DNA from: Alopecurus myosuroides
Lineage: Eukaryota; Streptophyta; Magnoliopsida; Poales; Poaceae
NCBI GenBank assembly: GCA_028641055.1
Contig: JAPCYS010000884.1
Span: 1-64,000 of the forward strand
Reading direction: 5' to 3'
Length of the DNA: 64,000 bases
The notes below the pieces were generated by a model that made no database searches, was not told where the DNA came from, and saw only the letters and a list, made by a program, of their open reading frames with translations. This document shows, piece by piece, positions 22,186 through 32,915 of this stretch. A program made the translations under genes and the position numbers. Numbering within the stretch: position 1 is the first letter of the stretch; the number at the start of each line of letters is the position of its first letter.

Positions 22186-22480
22186 ACATGTGTACGATGC
22201 AATGTGTGAGCGCCAAGAGGTGATGACCAGCCATGTTATCCATGTCACCGTCACATGTGTGCTCTACCCAGTGACAGAGAAGGTGCTCCACCAGATCCTT
22301 GATGTCTATGGTGTGAATGAGGTGTGTGTATTGCAGAAACCAACTCATGTGGAGGCATTTGTGGAGTTCCAATCATCGAGGTGGGCTGCCTGGTCGGTGC
22401 ATATATGATGCTTGCTGCTTTCTCAACATCCAGTATGCACCACCATGCATCAGCATTCACAAGCTGCCCAACTCTGAACC
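22186..22480 (+). pseudogene. Captured fragment of a PTB/hnRNP L-like RNA-binding protein (RRM)
   Basis: Two frames together give an RRM of the polypyrimidine-tract-binding class: IHVTVTCVLYPVTEKVLHQI, then YGVNEVCVLQKPTHVEAFVE with FQSSR (to about 22380), then in another frame RCIYDACCFLNIQYAPP (about 22399-22449). This corresponds to the beta1-alpha1-beta2-beta3 part and the 'IYDGCCQLDIQY' strand of plant PTB-like proteins. A frameshift near 22380 joins the two parts. The parent would bind pyrimidine-rich RNA in splicing control; this copy is a partial, dead fragment. Introns are absent across the joined segment, which would suit capture from a spliced RNA, though one exon alone could also explain it. 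Confidence 0.55.
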
Positions 22481-22589
22481 AGTCGTGGTTGATTGGGATC
22501 GAGTGGAGAGGTGGAGCCGCTCACTTCTTCAGCTCTATCGACTGCCACACCTATACCGACTTCTACAGGAGCCACTACGGGAGATCATC

Positions 22590-23085
22590 TCGTTGCCGTG
22601 TGCCAAGTGCACACGGCAAAGGCCTAAAAACACACGGCAACGAGTACACGGAAGAGAATTGCACGGTGACGGGCTCTTTTCCGTGTGCAATATATCGGGG
22701 CACACGGCAAAGATTTCCGGTGGGCCCCACCGTCACTTGGCCGCGCCACGGACGGAAACGGAAACAGGTGGGTCCAACTTGTCAGTCTTTGCCGTGTGCT
22801 TCCACACGGCAAAGTACTGACAGGTGCCGTGTGCGAGCACACGGCAAAGATTTTGGCTTTTTGCCGTGTGTTTGCACGCGGCAAAGACCCGACAGGTGGG
22901 CCCCACCACCCCTTCCCCATTGTGCCATCCATGCCAATCTTTGCCGTGTGATTACACACAGCAAAGAGTGACAAAAAAAATGCTAGAATCTACAACCTGG
23001 CTCCACGTGTCCTTTTTGTCGTGTGCAAGCACACAGTAAAGAGTGAAAATTTTATTTACCATGTGCTTGCACACGGCAAAGATGT
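22590..23085. repeat. Left subterminal repeats of the 2-kb CACTA
   Basis: At least ten copies of GCCGTGTGC / GCACACGGC occur in both orientations, often followed by AAAG. Several are degenerate (GTCGTGTGC, ACCATGTGC). Confidence 0.88.
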
Positions 23086-23120
23086 CAAAAAAATTCCTTT
23101 TTTTGTTTTGCTAAAACATT

Positions 23121-24165
23121 AGCCACTCTACGTGAGCCGCAATTGGGTAGCAAACTGGAAGTAGTTTCTTGGTTGTGTCATGTTAGTCCCAAGTAACACC
23201 CAAGACAATGTTAGGGCCCACCTTTTGGCAAGATTCCCCTCGTTCCGTCAGATCCAGGAGTTTCAGGGTGTGAGTAGTCTTGGAACCCGCAAAAGAGAAT
23301 CCGACGCCGGTGAAGCCCTAACACAAAGGGTGATGGGATATTTGGAATCCAAGACCCATGACACACTCTAGCACACATGGTATGGCAAACACTTGGTTTT
23401 GGTGGGATTCAGACGATCCGGAGCCCCTCTCCGGTGAAACCCGAGCACCGCTGTAGAAAAAGACGGATCTGTCGTTCTGGCCCCTCTACGTGAGCCGGAA
23501 GGGGGTAGAACAGTAGAACTAGTTGCTTGGTTGTGTCATGTTAGGACCAAATAACACCCAAGACAATGTTAGGGCCCAACTCTTGGCAAGATTCCCCCGT
23601 TCCATCAGATCCGGGAGTTTCAGGGTGTGAGCAGTCATGTAACCCGCAAGAGAGAATCTAACACCGGTGAAGCCCTAACACAAAGAGTGATGGGATATTT
23701 GGAATCCAAGACCCATGACACACTCTAGCACACATGGTATATCAAACACTTTGTTTTCGTGGGATTCAGACGCTCCGGAGCCCCTCTCCGGTGAAAACCC
23801 AGCCCCGCTATAGAAAAAGACGGAACTGTCGTTCTGGTCCCTCTACTTGAGCCGGAAGGGGGTAGTAAAGTGGAACTAGTTGCTTGGATGTGTCATGTTA
23901 GGCCCAAGGAACACCCAATACAATGGTAGGGTCCACCTCTTGGCAAGATTCCCCTTGTTCTGTCAGATCCGGGAGTTTCGGGGTGTGAGCAGTTCTGGAA
24001 CCGGCAAGAGAGAATCCAACGCCGGTGAAGCCCTAACACAAAGAGTGATGGGATCTTTGGTATCCAAGACCCATGAAACACTCTAGCGCATATGGTATGG
24101 CAAAAACTTGGTTTTGGTGGGATTCAGACGCTCTGGAGCCCCTCTCCGGTGAAACCCTACACGAG
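23121..24165. repeat. Tandem triplication, about 360-bp unit, inside the 2-kb CACTA
   Basis: Three head-to-tail units begin near 23121, 23484 and 23842 with CTCTACGTGAGCC or a close variant. Each contains AACACCC, CCGGTGAAGCCCTAACACAA and GGTGGGATTCAGACG in the same order. The third unit stops after GTGAAACCCT near 24160. No open frame is conserved across the units. Confidence 0.88.
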
Positions 24166-24656
24166 AGGGAGAAAAGTTCGATGCGTCGAGAGGGAGAAAA
24201 GTGAAAGTAATTGCATGCTTGTGTTAGGGTAAAGAAGGGGATATATTATAAATTGGTAAATAAAATTATTTTTGTAATTATAATTTTAACAAAGCAATCG
24301 TTGCAAAAAATAAAACAAAATCTCGTTGCCGTAAGCATGCACACGGCAAAGATCTGACGTGATACCCCCCCTTTGTGCCGCGGAACGGAACGGCCACGTG
24401 GCAGTAATCTTTGCCGTGTGTTTTCTTTACCGTGTGTATTGTGCAGTCTTTGCCGTGTGTTAGTCTTTACCGTGTGTCTTGCGTTGTACTAAACCGTGTG
24501 TTATTCTTTACCATGCGTGGCACACTGTAAAGATTATCAATGCCGTGTGCCCGATATATGGCACACGACAAAGATCCGAGCACACGGGAAAGAACTCGTC
24601 TCCGGTAGTGAGCAAGCCATTGCTTGGGAACAAGCAATGTTATATGGGGGCGGTAA

Positions 24657-24875
24657 TGTTATGTCCGTACATAGGCCGACATCTGGGCCTGGACTGCATG
24701 GGCCGTGCAAAGTGGATATGGTCTAATGTCTGGGCTGACAGTACAAAAGGAGCGAAGGCACCAGACGATGGCATGAAAGAAATGAACTGAGATCTGAAAC
24801 TCTCCTCTGTGTCCCGTTCGTCTCCTCCCAGTCTCATCTTCCTCAGGTCCGGTGGCTACCACAAGTCACCATTGT
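24657..24875 (+). repeat. Right, truncated LTR of the chimeric retroelement
   Basis: It matches 21539-21743 up to CACCATTGT, with a 13-base insertion (about 24845-24857). The 3' portion of the LTR is missing, so the unit was cut here. Confidence 0.7.
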
Positions 24876-25221
24876 TAAGCTAGACTCGTCAAAAAATTAA
24901 GCCAATTTTTGTGCTTACAGAGGACGAAAAGTTGCAGAACATACTAAAAAATTAGCTCAATCCGACATACCAATAAAAAACGTAAAATCATATGGTGAGC
25001 AGACTCGTGCTGAAACAGAAATTTCATGCACTAGGATAGCAACTTATAAGTCCAAATGGGTTTGACTTGACTCTTTATTGAAGACTCCAGAATTAAAACA
25101 AAAAAACTAATCTCTTGAGACAGCAAGAGGACACTAGGAAAATCCAAACAAAAACAACCGGGTTGACTCCCGTAAAGCATTTTCTTTATAGCCATATAGC
25201 TAGGCTTTACTTACTTGATAA
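24876..25221. other. Non-coding DNA between the chimeric retroelement and the Athila-like element
   Basis: AT-rich DNA with no gene or recognisable repeat. The part near 25080-25200 (GTTGACTCCCGTAAAGCA) may be downstream non-coding sequence of the Athila-like element. Confidence 0.4.
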
Positions 25222-25896
25222 TCAAGAGGGATAAAGCTCATGAGGGAGCTTGTTCTTCAGCGTGCCCCTCTTCCTTGGGAAGTGCTCCATGCTTTTCTTG
25301 TGATGGAACTGAAACTTGACATTCCCTTCCTTCGAGTCTATGATTGCACCCGTAGTACGAAGAAAAGGTCTACCCAAAATAATAGGACTAGGGGATTTAT
25401 CCCCCATATCCATAATAATGAAATCAACGGGTACGAAAGTCATGTGCAATTCAATCATAACATCTTTTACTTGTCCTACAACATATTTAGTAGAGTTATC
25501 AGCAAGGACGAATTCACTTGAGCACTTTTCTAAATTTTCTAGTTCTAGCAATTCATATAATTCTTTAGAGAGTACCGATACACTAGAACCTAGATCTAAC
25601 ATAGCATGGTGAATTTCTTTTCCAATTGAAACTAGAACCTTGAGGATCCATGCATCCCCAAGCTTAGGAGGTATCATGGCCTCATTCTTGTACCTAGCAA
25701 TTTTTTCTTGCAAGACATGATTAGCAACATAATATCCAAAGCCAGGTTGATTAACATTTATAATGGGATCACTAGAATTTTTTTGTAGAGTAGCAATAAG
25801 TTCTTGCAAGCTACTTTTTTCTAAATCAAGCAATGGATCCTTAATTTCAGTAAGCATCATAATTTCCTCTAGTTTACTCTCTAATTTAGCTAGCAT
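25222..25896 (-). pseudogene. Athila-like aspartic protease domain
   Basis: The 224-codon frame contains AMLDLGSSVSVLSKELYELL, the position of the retropepsin active site, then VDFIIMDMGDKSPSPIILGR with FLRTTGAIID, the typical downstream Leu-Gly-Arg-Pro-Phe-Leu motif. The catalytic triplet Asp-Ser/Thr-Gly is replaced by Asp-Leu-Gly, which usually leaves a retropepsin doubtful. It follows gag in order on the minus strand. Normal function is to cleave the gag-pol precursor. It ends at a TAA without continuing into RT. Confidence 0.7.
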
Positions 25897-25965
25897 GCTT
25901 GATTCATGAGGACTAATTTCATCTTTGCTAGCAAGATAAGATATATATGGAAGTAAATATTCAGG

Positions 25966-27232
25966 TTACTTCACTATTTCATTCAAAGTTTCTTCTAAGC
26001 TAGTAGGGACATGCTCACTTGTATTCTCAGCAATATGATCAATATTTTCAATAATAGGAGCAGCAATAGTAATAGAATGCAATCCTACACTAGGTTGTGC
26101 TTGTGGCTTTCCTGCTGACATGCTTAATAGAGTTGCTTGATTATGAGCTAATTTTGACAATGCTTTATCTAAATTTGAAGATTGAAGTTGCAATCCTTTA
26201 ATATCACTACTAATGGATGCAACAGACTTATTTAACTCATGTATCATAGCATTGTGACTAGCAACTTGTTCCATAAGCAATTTATTAGATTCAGTATTTC
26301 ACTAGAAGGCTTCCACTTATTTTCATTAGCATTAGGATATGGAACAAAAGGTTTATTTGGCACAGGAGGTTTACTATATGAATTGTAAGCATTACCAAAC
26401 CATTGCTACCATAATTCCTAACAAAATTAACATCCACACTTTCAGAATTAGTACCAACTAGCTCCTGCAAAGGCACATTCTCAATATTTTGTTTATTAAT
26501 AAAAGCAAGAATAGTGTCCATTTTAGAAGACAAATCATTGGTTTCTTCAATTGATTTTATTTTCTTATTGGGATTGGGTGCTCTTTCAGTATTCCATTGA
26601 CTATAATTTTGCAATATGCTTTCTAATATGCTCTTAGCCTCACCTACAGTTTTACTCATAAAGGCACCTCCAGCAGCAGAATGAAGTATATTTCTAGACG
26701 TGTAGTTTAGACCATTATAAAAAGAGTGTAGTATGGTCCATTCATTTACTCCATGTGATGGGCATGTTCTAAGCATTAATTTAATTCTATCCCATGCCAT
26801 GGCTACATGTTCATTATCATTTTGCCTAAATGAGAGGATATTATTCCTATTTTGCAAAAATTTAACGGGAGGATAATATTTCTTAATGAAAGCTTTTTCT
26901 AAATCATCCAAAGACTTTATACTAGCTGTAGGTAGTGAAAGTAACCATTCTTTAGCCTTTCCTCTAAGTGAAAAAGGAAATAATTTCAGTTTTAAAACAC
27001 TACTTTCCACATTTTTAAATTTTTGCATATCACATATTTCCATGAAATTATGAAGATGCATAGAGGCATCCTCCATAGCACTACCACCAAATTTCTCTCT
27101 AGTAATTAAATTCAATAAAGTAGGACTTACTTCATAGCTTTCAGCTTGTATTTCAGGTGTAGTAATTGGCCTAGCAATGAATTGGTCATTGGGTGTATTT
27201 GTGTAGTCACTTAATTTAGTTCTATCACCCAT
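25966..27232 (-). pseudogene. Athila-like gag
   Basis: The start is the ATG at 27232. The first 313 codons include the retrotransposon gag (capsid) domain with AKEWLLSLPTASIKSLDDLE, FIKKYYPP and MAWDRIKLMLRTCPSHG at about residues 90-160. A frameshift near 26400 moves the Asn/Pro-rich linker out of frame; the remainder resumes at 26280 as a coiled-coil-like tail (HNQATLLS) to 25966. No zinc knuckle was found. Gag would form the particle that packages element RNA. Confidence 0.75.
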
Positions 27233-27550
27233 TTTAACAGTTTTTATGTAGTTTTTAATTTTTTATGCAAAACTGAAAAGTATAATAACTAGGCAAATTC
27301 GAAATACTAAAATAAACTAGATAACTAAATGCAAAACTAAAATGCAAACTAAAATAAAATATGCAAGACAAAGCAAAAACAAGAACAAAAACAAAAACAA
27401 GACAAGAAATAAAACAATCTACTTGAAAGAAGGTGGAGATAGAAAGGACGGTACTCACGTAGGTGCAACCTCCCCAAGCTTAGGTGTTTGCACACCTTGT
27501 TGGTGATGAAGACTTCTTGTGAGCTCCCTTGGACAACTCCTTCACCTATG
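27233..27550 (-). other. Leader region of the Athila-like element
   Basis: Non-coding DNA lies between the primer binding site and the gag ATG. On plus it is a run of AAAACTAAAATGC and AAAACAAG simple repeats (27300-27420). No gene seen. Confidence 0.6.
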
Positions 27551-27570
27551 GTTCCCCGGCAACGGCGCCA
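27551..27570 (-). promoter_or_regulatory. Athila-like primer binding site
   Basis: Read on minus: TGGCGCCGTTGCCGGGGAAC, the primer site usual for Athila-type elements. It lies 10 bases inside the LTR end. Confidence 0.88.
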
Positions 27571-27580
27571 GAAAAACGCT

Positions 27581-29264
27581 TGATGGCTAGGTTGAGAGTC
27601 CAAGTGCAGAGTGTGTAGCTAGTGGCAAGACTTCTTCCCCACGAGGGTGACTCGAGGGTTTATATCGAACTCTTGGGGAGCCAGTATTTCAGCAGTTGTC
27701 TTCCAAGCTTCCTCCAGGATCCTGCAAACAAGTAGAGAATTTTGTGCCCTCAACCTCACCAAGTGGTTGTCAAGCACAAGGTGTGAGACTTATAAATTGT
27801 AATGCAAAACTGAAAGTAAATGTGCAAAATAATCTACTACTAAATGCAAATGAGAAAATAAATATGCAATGGATTGTTTTGTATTTTTGTGATGCAAGTG
27901 GTGATGGAGATAATGTAAATTCGAATTGGAGATGCAAGTAAAGTAAAGTGCAAGTAAAGTAAATTGCAGCAAAGTAACTAGAGTGTTTTCTTATATTTAA
28001 AATAGGACCGGGGTTCATGGTTTCACACTTGCATTCTCTCAAATAAAGTGGTAGACGGTGGACATAAAGAATTACATGTGAGATTATAATAACATGTTTA
28101 ACATTGAGTACTTTCATATGGGCATCACGTCCTAGCATAGAGATCTCTACGGTCATATTGATCCTTCTTATACTCCACCAAGATGCGAAATAAATCAACA
28201 CCTCGATAATTAAGGAAAAACCAGAGTATAGCTTTAAGCAATGTGACATGAAGTTGAAGTAAGAACTTGCTAGATTAGTCATGGAGATTGATTAGTGTCA
28301 CTTCAAATCCCCGGTAACAAGGTACTCCTTTTTATCCCTAGTGAGGTAACTAAGAAAGGTTTAACAAAACCTAAGTGGATCGCTGAACTTCTGTCACTTT
28401 CATAGCACTAGCCACCCCGTTACTCCAACTAATGCACCCATCACCCCACACGCTCTCAAGAACTAGATTGATCAAAGGTAGCAAATAAGAACGGGGTACA
28501 TAAGATACATCTACTCAAATAACTCAAGAGAAACAATTGCAATCTCAGATTCAATAACTCATAGAAAAAATCCACCACATAGTAATTACAACGGTGCCCG
28601 TAATCATGTGAGGCAGCTCATACAGATCTAATTAGTGAAGCACATAGAGAGAGAGATACGAGTGCTACTTCCACAAACCCATAGCCCTAGGGTGGACTAC
28701 TCCCTCTTCATGGAGATGTCGATGGAGATGACGTTGGAGGGGTAGGAGATCACACCGGCGGCTCCCCGCCGGAGTTTTCCCCCTCCAATCTGGAACTCCA
28801 GGTCTCTGTTTCGGTGTTTCGGCGGCGCTCCTTTCCGTAAGGGTACGGGGGACCCTTTTTATAGTCGGTTTTAGGTCAAGACGGAGTCGGTAAGTCGAAG
28901 ATGGAAGGAATTGGGGCCACAGGGGCCAAAAGGGGGCCTCTCACGCGGCCAAGGAATCTGGCCGCGTGGAGGGTCCTCTTTTGGGCCCAATTCTCGTGGA
29001 TTCTTCGCCCGCAAGTCTTCTCTTTCCAAGAAAATGACCCCCGCAGATTTTCAGGTGATTTCGCGGAAGTTTGCCCTCTGAAACTTCAAAAATATAGAAA
29101 ACGGGGTTTCTGACAGGCAGGGTTAATTCCATAAAAGTTGGGGGACTTTGTAATTTAACCCCAAAATACTATAAAACATTGAATTATACCCTTATATGAT
29201 GCAATATGTAATAGAAAACAATTTGAAAATATGCAAAATTCATCTATGCATTTTACATGCATCA
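27581..29264 (-). repeat. Athila-like 5' LTR
   Basis: It is bounded by TGATGG on the left and CATGCATCA on the right, giving TGATG...CATCA ends, about 1,684 bp. It contains a minus-strand TATA box, ACTATAAAAAGGGT, at about 28852-28865. The boundary comes from the ends and primer site only, since the partner LTR is absent. Confidence 0.7.
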
Positions 29265-29454
29265 GCGCTGCCACTGGGAGGCGGCGGCATGGAGACACCA
29301 TACAGGTCGGGGTGCCAACCTGACGGCAGGTAGCAGCCCGGCGGCGCGGGGAGACAAGAGACAGCCAGCTCGAACTCCCTCTCCGTCTTTACGCGCATCG
29401 GGGAAGATGGGCACAACTCGACGACCATGCATTCTGCCTTGGTGCCGGCATCGT
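29265..29454. other. GC-rich DNA, unassigned
   Basis: About 190 bp of GGC-rich sequence looks like degraded coding or promoter DNA. No family is recognised in any frame. Confidence 0.3.
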
Positions 29455-31125
29455 CGCGGCCGCGGCGGCCACTGCTACGTAAGGCGAGGGTGAGTGTGGA
29501 CGGAGGCGATAGGTACTAATCTACACTGTGGCCGGAGAGGGGTGTTGGTTGGTAGTCCGTAGATGGTATGCGCAGTGGTGCGGCAGCTCAGTCCGGGATG
29601 AGGATAAATAGGTAGTGTGCGGCAGCTCGGTGAGGGAAGGGGTGAAATAATTGGATTGCTCTAGCTAAATCTGATATTCGTATATGACATGTCTTTCACT
29701 AACACATGCACGATGACATGGGGGGGCGGGGGGTGCGCAAGACCTACCGTTCATCTATGAGGTTGGGCCGAGCCAAATACAAGGTTGTTTTGTGTCGTGC
29801 GAATTGGAAGGTCCAGAAATTGTTGGGAATGTCCAAGGTATATGTTAGTACTAACGATAAATAAAGAAAATTTAAAACTTGTCGAGAACCCAATTTTCAT
29901 TGGCTTGACATCCTAATTTGGGTGTATATACTTAAGTTAAATTGTACAGGCTAACTTAAGCTCAAAATAGTAGGCCATTCGCAAATAGGGGTTATCCGGC
30001 AGAAAGTCTCTGTAATAGAGTGGGAAAGCTCGCTCTCGGTAATAATCGAAACCAATTCTTGTGATGAATTTTCGTATTTTTGAATTCATCTTGTTAAGAT
30101 GCACTAGATTATCATTAAGACTAAACAAATGTGATTTAAAAACTTTTTCTCTTCATTACAAATAAGATTAATGATACATATCTTATATTTAATAAGGAAA
30201 ATATAGAAAGGTGATATATATATATATACTTGCCAATAATCAAGATCAAATGTCATATGGTATCATTTCTACCGTATGTAAGCTGGTGTTCAATTGTACG
30301 TCGGTGCCTCGCTGCCGCGCTGTCGACTACTACCTAAGGCGGGGTCGGTGTGGACGGAGGCGATATGTACTGATCTACACTGTGGCCGGAGACGGGTGTT
30401 GGCTGGTAGGCCGTAGATGGTATGCGGTGGTGCGACAGCTCGGTCCGGGATGGTGATAAATAGGTAGTGTGCGGCAGCTCGGTCCTGGCAGGGGTGAAAT
30501 AATTGGATTGCTCCGGCTAAATCTGATATTCGTATATGACATGTCCTTCAGTAACACATGTCCAATGACATGTGGGACCGGGGGTGCGCAAGCCCTGCCG
30601 GTCATCTAAATAGTTGCGCCGAGCCAAATAAATGATGGTTTTTTGTCGTCCGAATTGGATGGTCCGGAAATTGTTGGGAATGTCTGACTTATATGTTAGT
30701 ACTAACGACAAATAAAGAAAATGTAAAGCTTGTCGAAAACTCAATTTTCATTGGCATAGCATCCTAATATACTTAAGTTAAATTGTAGAAGCCAATATAA
30801 GTTCAAAACAGTAGGTCATTCACAAATAGAGGCTATCTAGCAGAAAGTCTCTGGAATAGAGTGGAAAACCTCACTCTCGGTAATGATCGAAACCAATTGT
30901 CGTGACGAAATTTCGTATTTTTGAATTCATCTTGTTGACATGCATTGGATTATCAATAAGACTAAACAAATGTGGTATAAAAACTTTTTCTCTTCATTAC
31001 AAATAGGATTAATGATACACATGGTAATGAGGAAAATATTGAAATGTTATATATACTTGCCAATAATCAAGACCACAAGGCATACGGTATCATTCCTACC
31101 GTACGTAACCTGGTGTTCAATTGTA
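29455..31125. repeat. Tandem duplication, about 0.83-0.85-kb unit, non-coding
   Basis: Unit 1 (about 29455-30300) and unit 2 (about 30305-31125) share GTGTGGACGGAGGCGATA, CTACACTGTGGCCGGAGA, CTGATATTCGTATATGACAT, TTCGTATTTTTGAATTCATC and CTTGCCAATAATCAAGA in the same order, with offsets of 854 bp at the start and about 828 bp at the end. Differences are spread along the units, so the duplication is old. No gene was recognised. Confidence 0.85.
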
Positions 31126-31716
31126 TGTACAATCCAATACGATTATCATGAATCATACTCACATACACCTGATGCTTATTTATGAAAGTTCAATAAAAAA
31201 TGGTAGGTCATTTTTTGGAAGGTCCGAATTTGCTTGATATCTTGTTATCACATTGCTAAAAGTGGGTTCATAGAGGTCATGATTTTAAATCTCGATCACA
31301 CTATTTTGGAGCTTGATATGAGTTATGTGCTTTTAGATCATGACAAACATGTTTGTATGATAATTATATGCTTGAGTTTGCTCATGATGCTACCAAAAAC
31401 TATTATATACGAGATATAAAAATATAGTTGTACGAGTTCTCTTGTTATTAAAACCCCTCTCTTTATGTCAAAAGTTTTGAAGATTCTTTTGTTGTCCGTG
31501 CAGCTGCGGCGACTTGTGGAAGACATGTGCACGACGTGACCGGAGGGATGCGTGCTTGCTTATAATTTACTATTTTTTTGAAATGGGGAACTCAAAGTGC
31601 ATTTCGTTTTACCGTTGTTTTGTGTGTTAGTTAACGATACTAAGTATATTAATTATCGAGATGTTTTCTGTGCAGGTGTTATACTTAACATCAGCATCGA
31701 TCACCAAAAAGATCGG
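31126..31716. other. AT-rich intergenic DNA
   Basis: No gene, RNA or known repeat could be supported. Confidence 0.4.
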
Positions 31717-32861
31717 TGAAGATTGTCCATTGTGATTTGGGACAGTGAGGAACCGGATTATTCCGGAAATGGGATATTCCGGTTAGGGTGGTCTCTGTCC
31801 AGTTCGAGACAGAGAAGAGCCGGAATATTTGAACCAAATTATTCATAAGGAACCGGATATTCCGATTGAGATAGTTTTGCTCAAAATCGACTAAGGACTC
31901 AAACTTAAAGTCACAGAATCCAACCGGATTATTTGAACCGGATTATTCTGTATAAACCGGAATATCCGGTTCAGGTGCCAGCGCGGGACAGAAGCCAGCC
32001 GGATGGTACCGGATTATTCAGTCCCAGCCGGATTATCCGGTTGAAGTCAACGAGTTCGTTTCAGATCTGGAGGAAGAAGCCAACCGGATATTCCGGTCCA
32101 AACTTGGAACGGATATTCCGGCACATGTTTTCCTGCTCAAACGGCTAGATTTGAGGAGGCGGTATAAATACCCCTCCTCTTCCTCCTTGAGTTCTAGTTC
32201 GTCCAAAGCATTGAGTAGCATTTATTGAGCTCACCAAATCTTCAATAACTCTCAATCCCTCCCACCAAACTTGTTGATATTCGGAGGATTGAAGGAGAAG
32301 GCCCCAATCTACATCTTAATCGAGCCGTTCTTTATTTCCCCCTCAATCTCTTGAGGGATTCGAGTCTAGGGTTTCCATTTGTGGAGAACCTAGACCTCTT
32401 GCTACTCTTGGTGATTCTTGGTGTTGGGAGCCAAAATTTGGTTGTGGGTGTGTGCCCCAAGCTTGTTTGTAAAGGATTCGATTCCCGCCTCAAAGGGGAT
32501 CAATAGTGGAAGGTGGACTAGGCCTTTGTGGCGGGGTTCATCAGAGAATAGGGTGAGGCCTTTGTGGCGTTGAGTAGGCCTTTATGGCGAATCTCACACC
32601 CCTCCAACGAGACGTACTCCCTTAACAACGAGGAACTCGGGATTACATCGTGTCTTTGCATGCTTCATATCGGTTACCTCGTTCCCTTCCCCTTTACTTG
32701 TGCTTGTATTATGTTTGTGCTTGTTGTTGTCATATAGGTAAATTCACCATAGTTGCATTATCTAGAGAATTTACCTTTATGTCAAGCCTAATCTTATAGA
32801 AAAAATAAAATTGGTCGTAGCACCTATTCATCCCCTTCTAGGTGCCCTCACTCTCCATTCA
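31717..32861 (+). repeat. Copia 5' LTR with CCGGATATTCCGG palindrome cluster
   Basis: The right end CTCTCCATTCA is followed directly by the primer site. A plus-strand TATA box, GGTATAAATACC, lies at about 32161-32172. The U3 part (31750-32120) carries about a dozen variants of the palindrome ACCGGATATTCCGGT. A triplet of AGGCCTTTGTGGCG-like repeats lies at about 32520-32590. The left boundary (TGAAGATTG) is a guess. Confidence 0.65.
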
Positions 32862-32862
32862 A

Positions 32863-32880
32863 TTGGTATCAGCGCCTCGG
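32863..32880 (+). promoter_or_regulatory. Copia primer binding site
   Basis: TTGGTATCAGCGCCTCGG follows the LTR end with one base between. The initiator-Met site TGGTATCAGAGC carries a change (AGCGCC for AGAGCC). Confidence 0.75.
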
Positions 32881-32915
32881 CTCTTTTATCGAGCTTAACC
32901 GCCTAAGAGTTTAAT

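Larger units (their letters stand above)
22573..24610. mobile_element. Non-autonomous CACTA element (2,038 bp)
   Basis: The left end is CACTACGGGAGATCATCTCG; the right end is ...CGTCTCCGGTAGTG, whose complement is CACTACCGGAGACGAG. The 3-bp target duplication AGC is exact at 22570-22572 and 24611-24613. Subterminal clusters of TTTGCCGTGTGC and its complement fill 22590-23085 and 24330-24600. No transposase is present; the centre is a three-copy tandem repeat. It would need a transposase supplied by a related element. Confidence 0.92.
21539..24875 (+). mobile_element. Short chimeric LTR retroelement with captured RRM fragment
   Basis: A direct repeat starting TGTTATGTCCGTACATAG bounds the unit: 21539-21798 on the left and 24657-24875 (truncated) on the right. 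The left copy ends GTGTGACA and is followed at once by TTTGGTATTCAGAGCC, an initiator-Met-type primer site with one inserted T. A purine-rich tract, TATGGGGGCGGTAA, precedes the right copy. Between lie a short gag-like start, an RRM-like host gene fragment and a later CACTA insertion. Without the CACTA element it would be only about 1.3 kb, so it is non-autonomous. Confidence 0.65.
25222..29264 (-). mobile_element. Truncated Athila-like Ty3/gypsy retrotransposon (5' LTR, gag, protease)
   Basis: Read on minus, the element has a long 5' LTR (27581-29264), a primer site (27551-27570), gag and an aspartic protease, and then stops. RT, RNase H, integrase and the 3' LTR are absent in the window. 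The element is either a truncated copy or a non-autonomous gag-pro derivative; the left limit is therefore uncertain. Confidence 0.8.

Noticed and set aside
22324..22971. A 215-codon frame crossing into the CACTA subterminal repeats
   Set aside because: It spans the transposon boundary and is largely translation of GCCGTGTGC repeats.
29257..29493. GC-rich small protein
   Set aside because: No recognisable family, and it crosses the Athila-like LTR end into the duplicated region.
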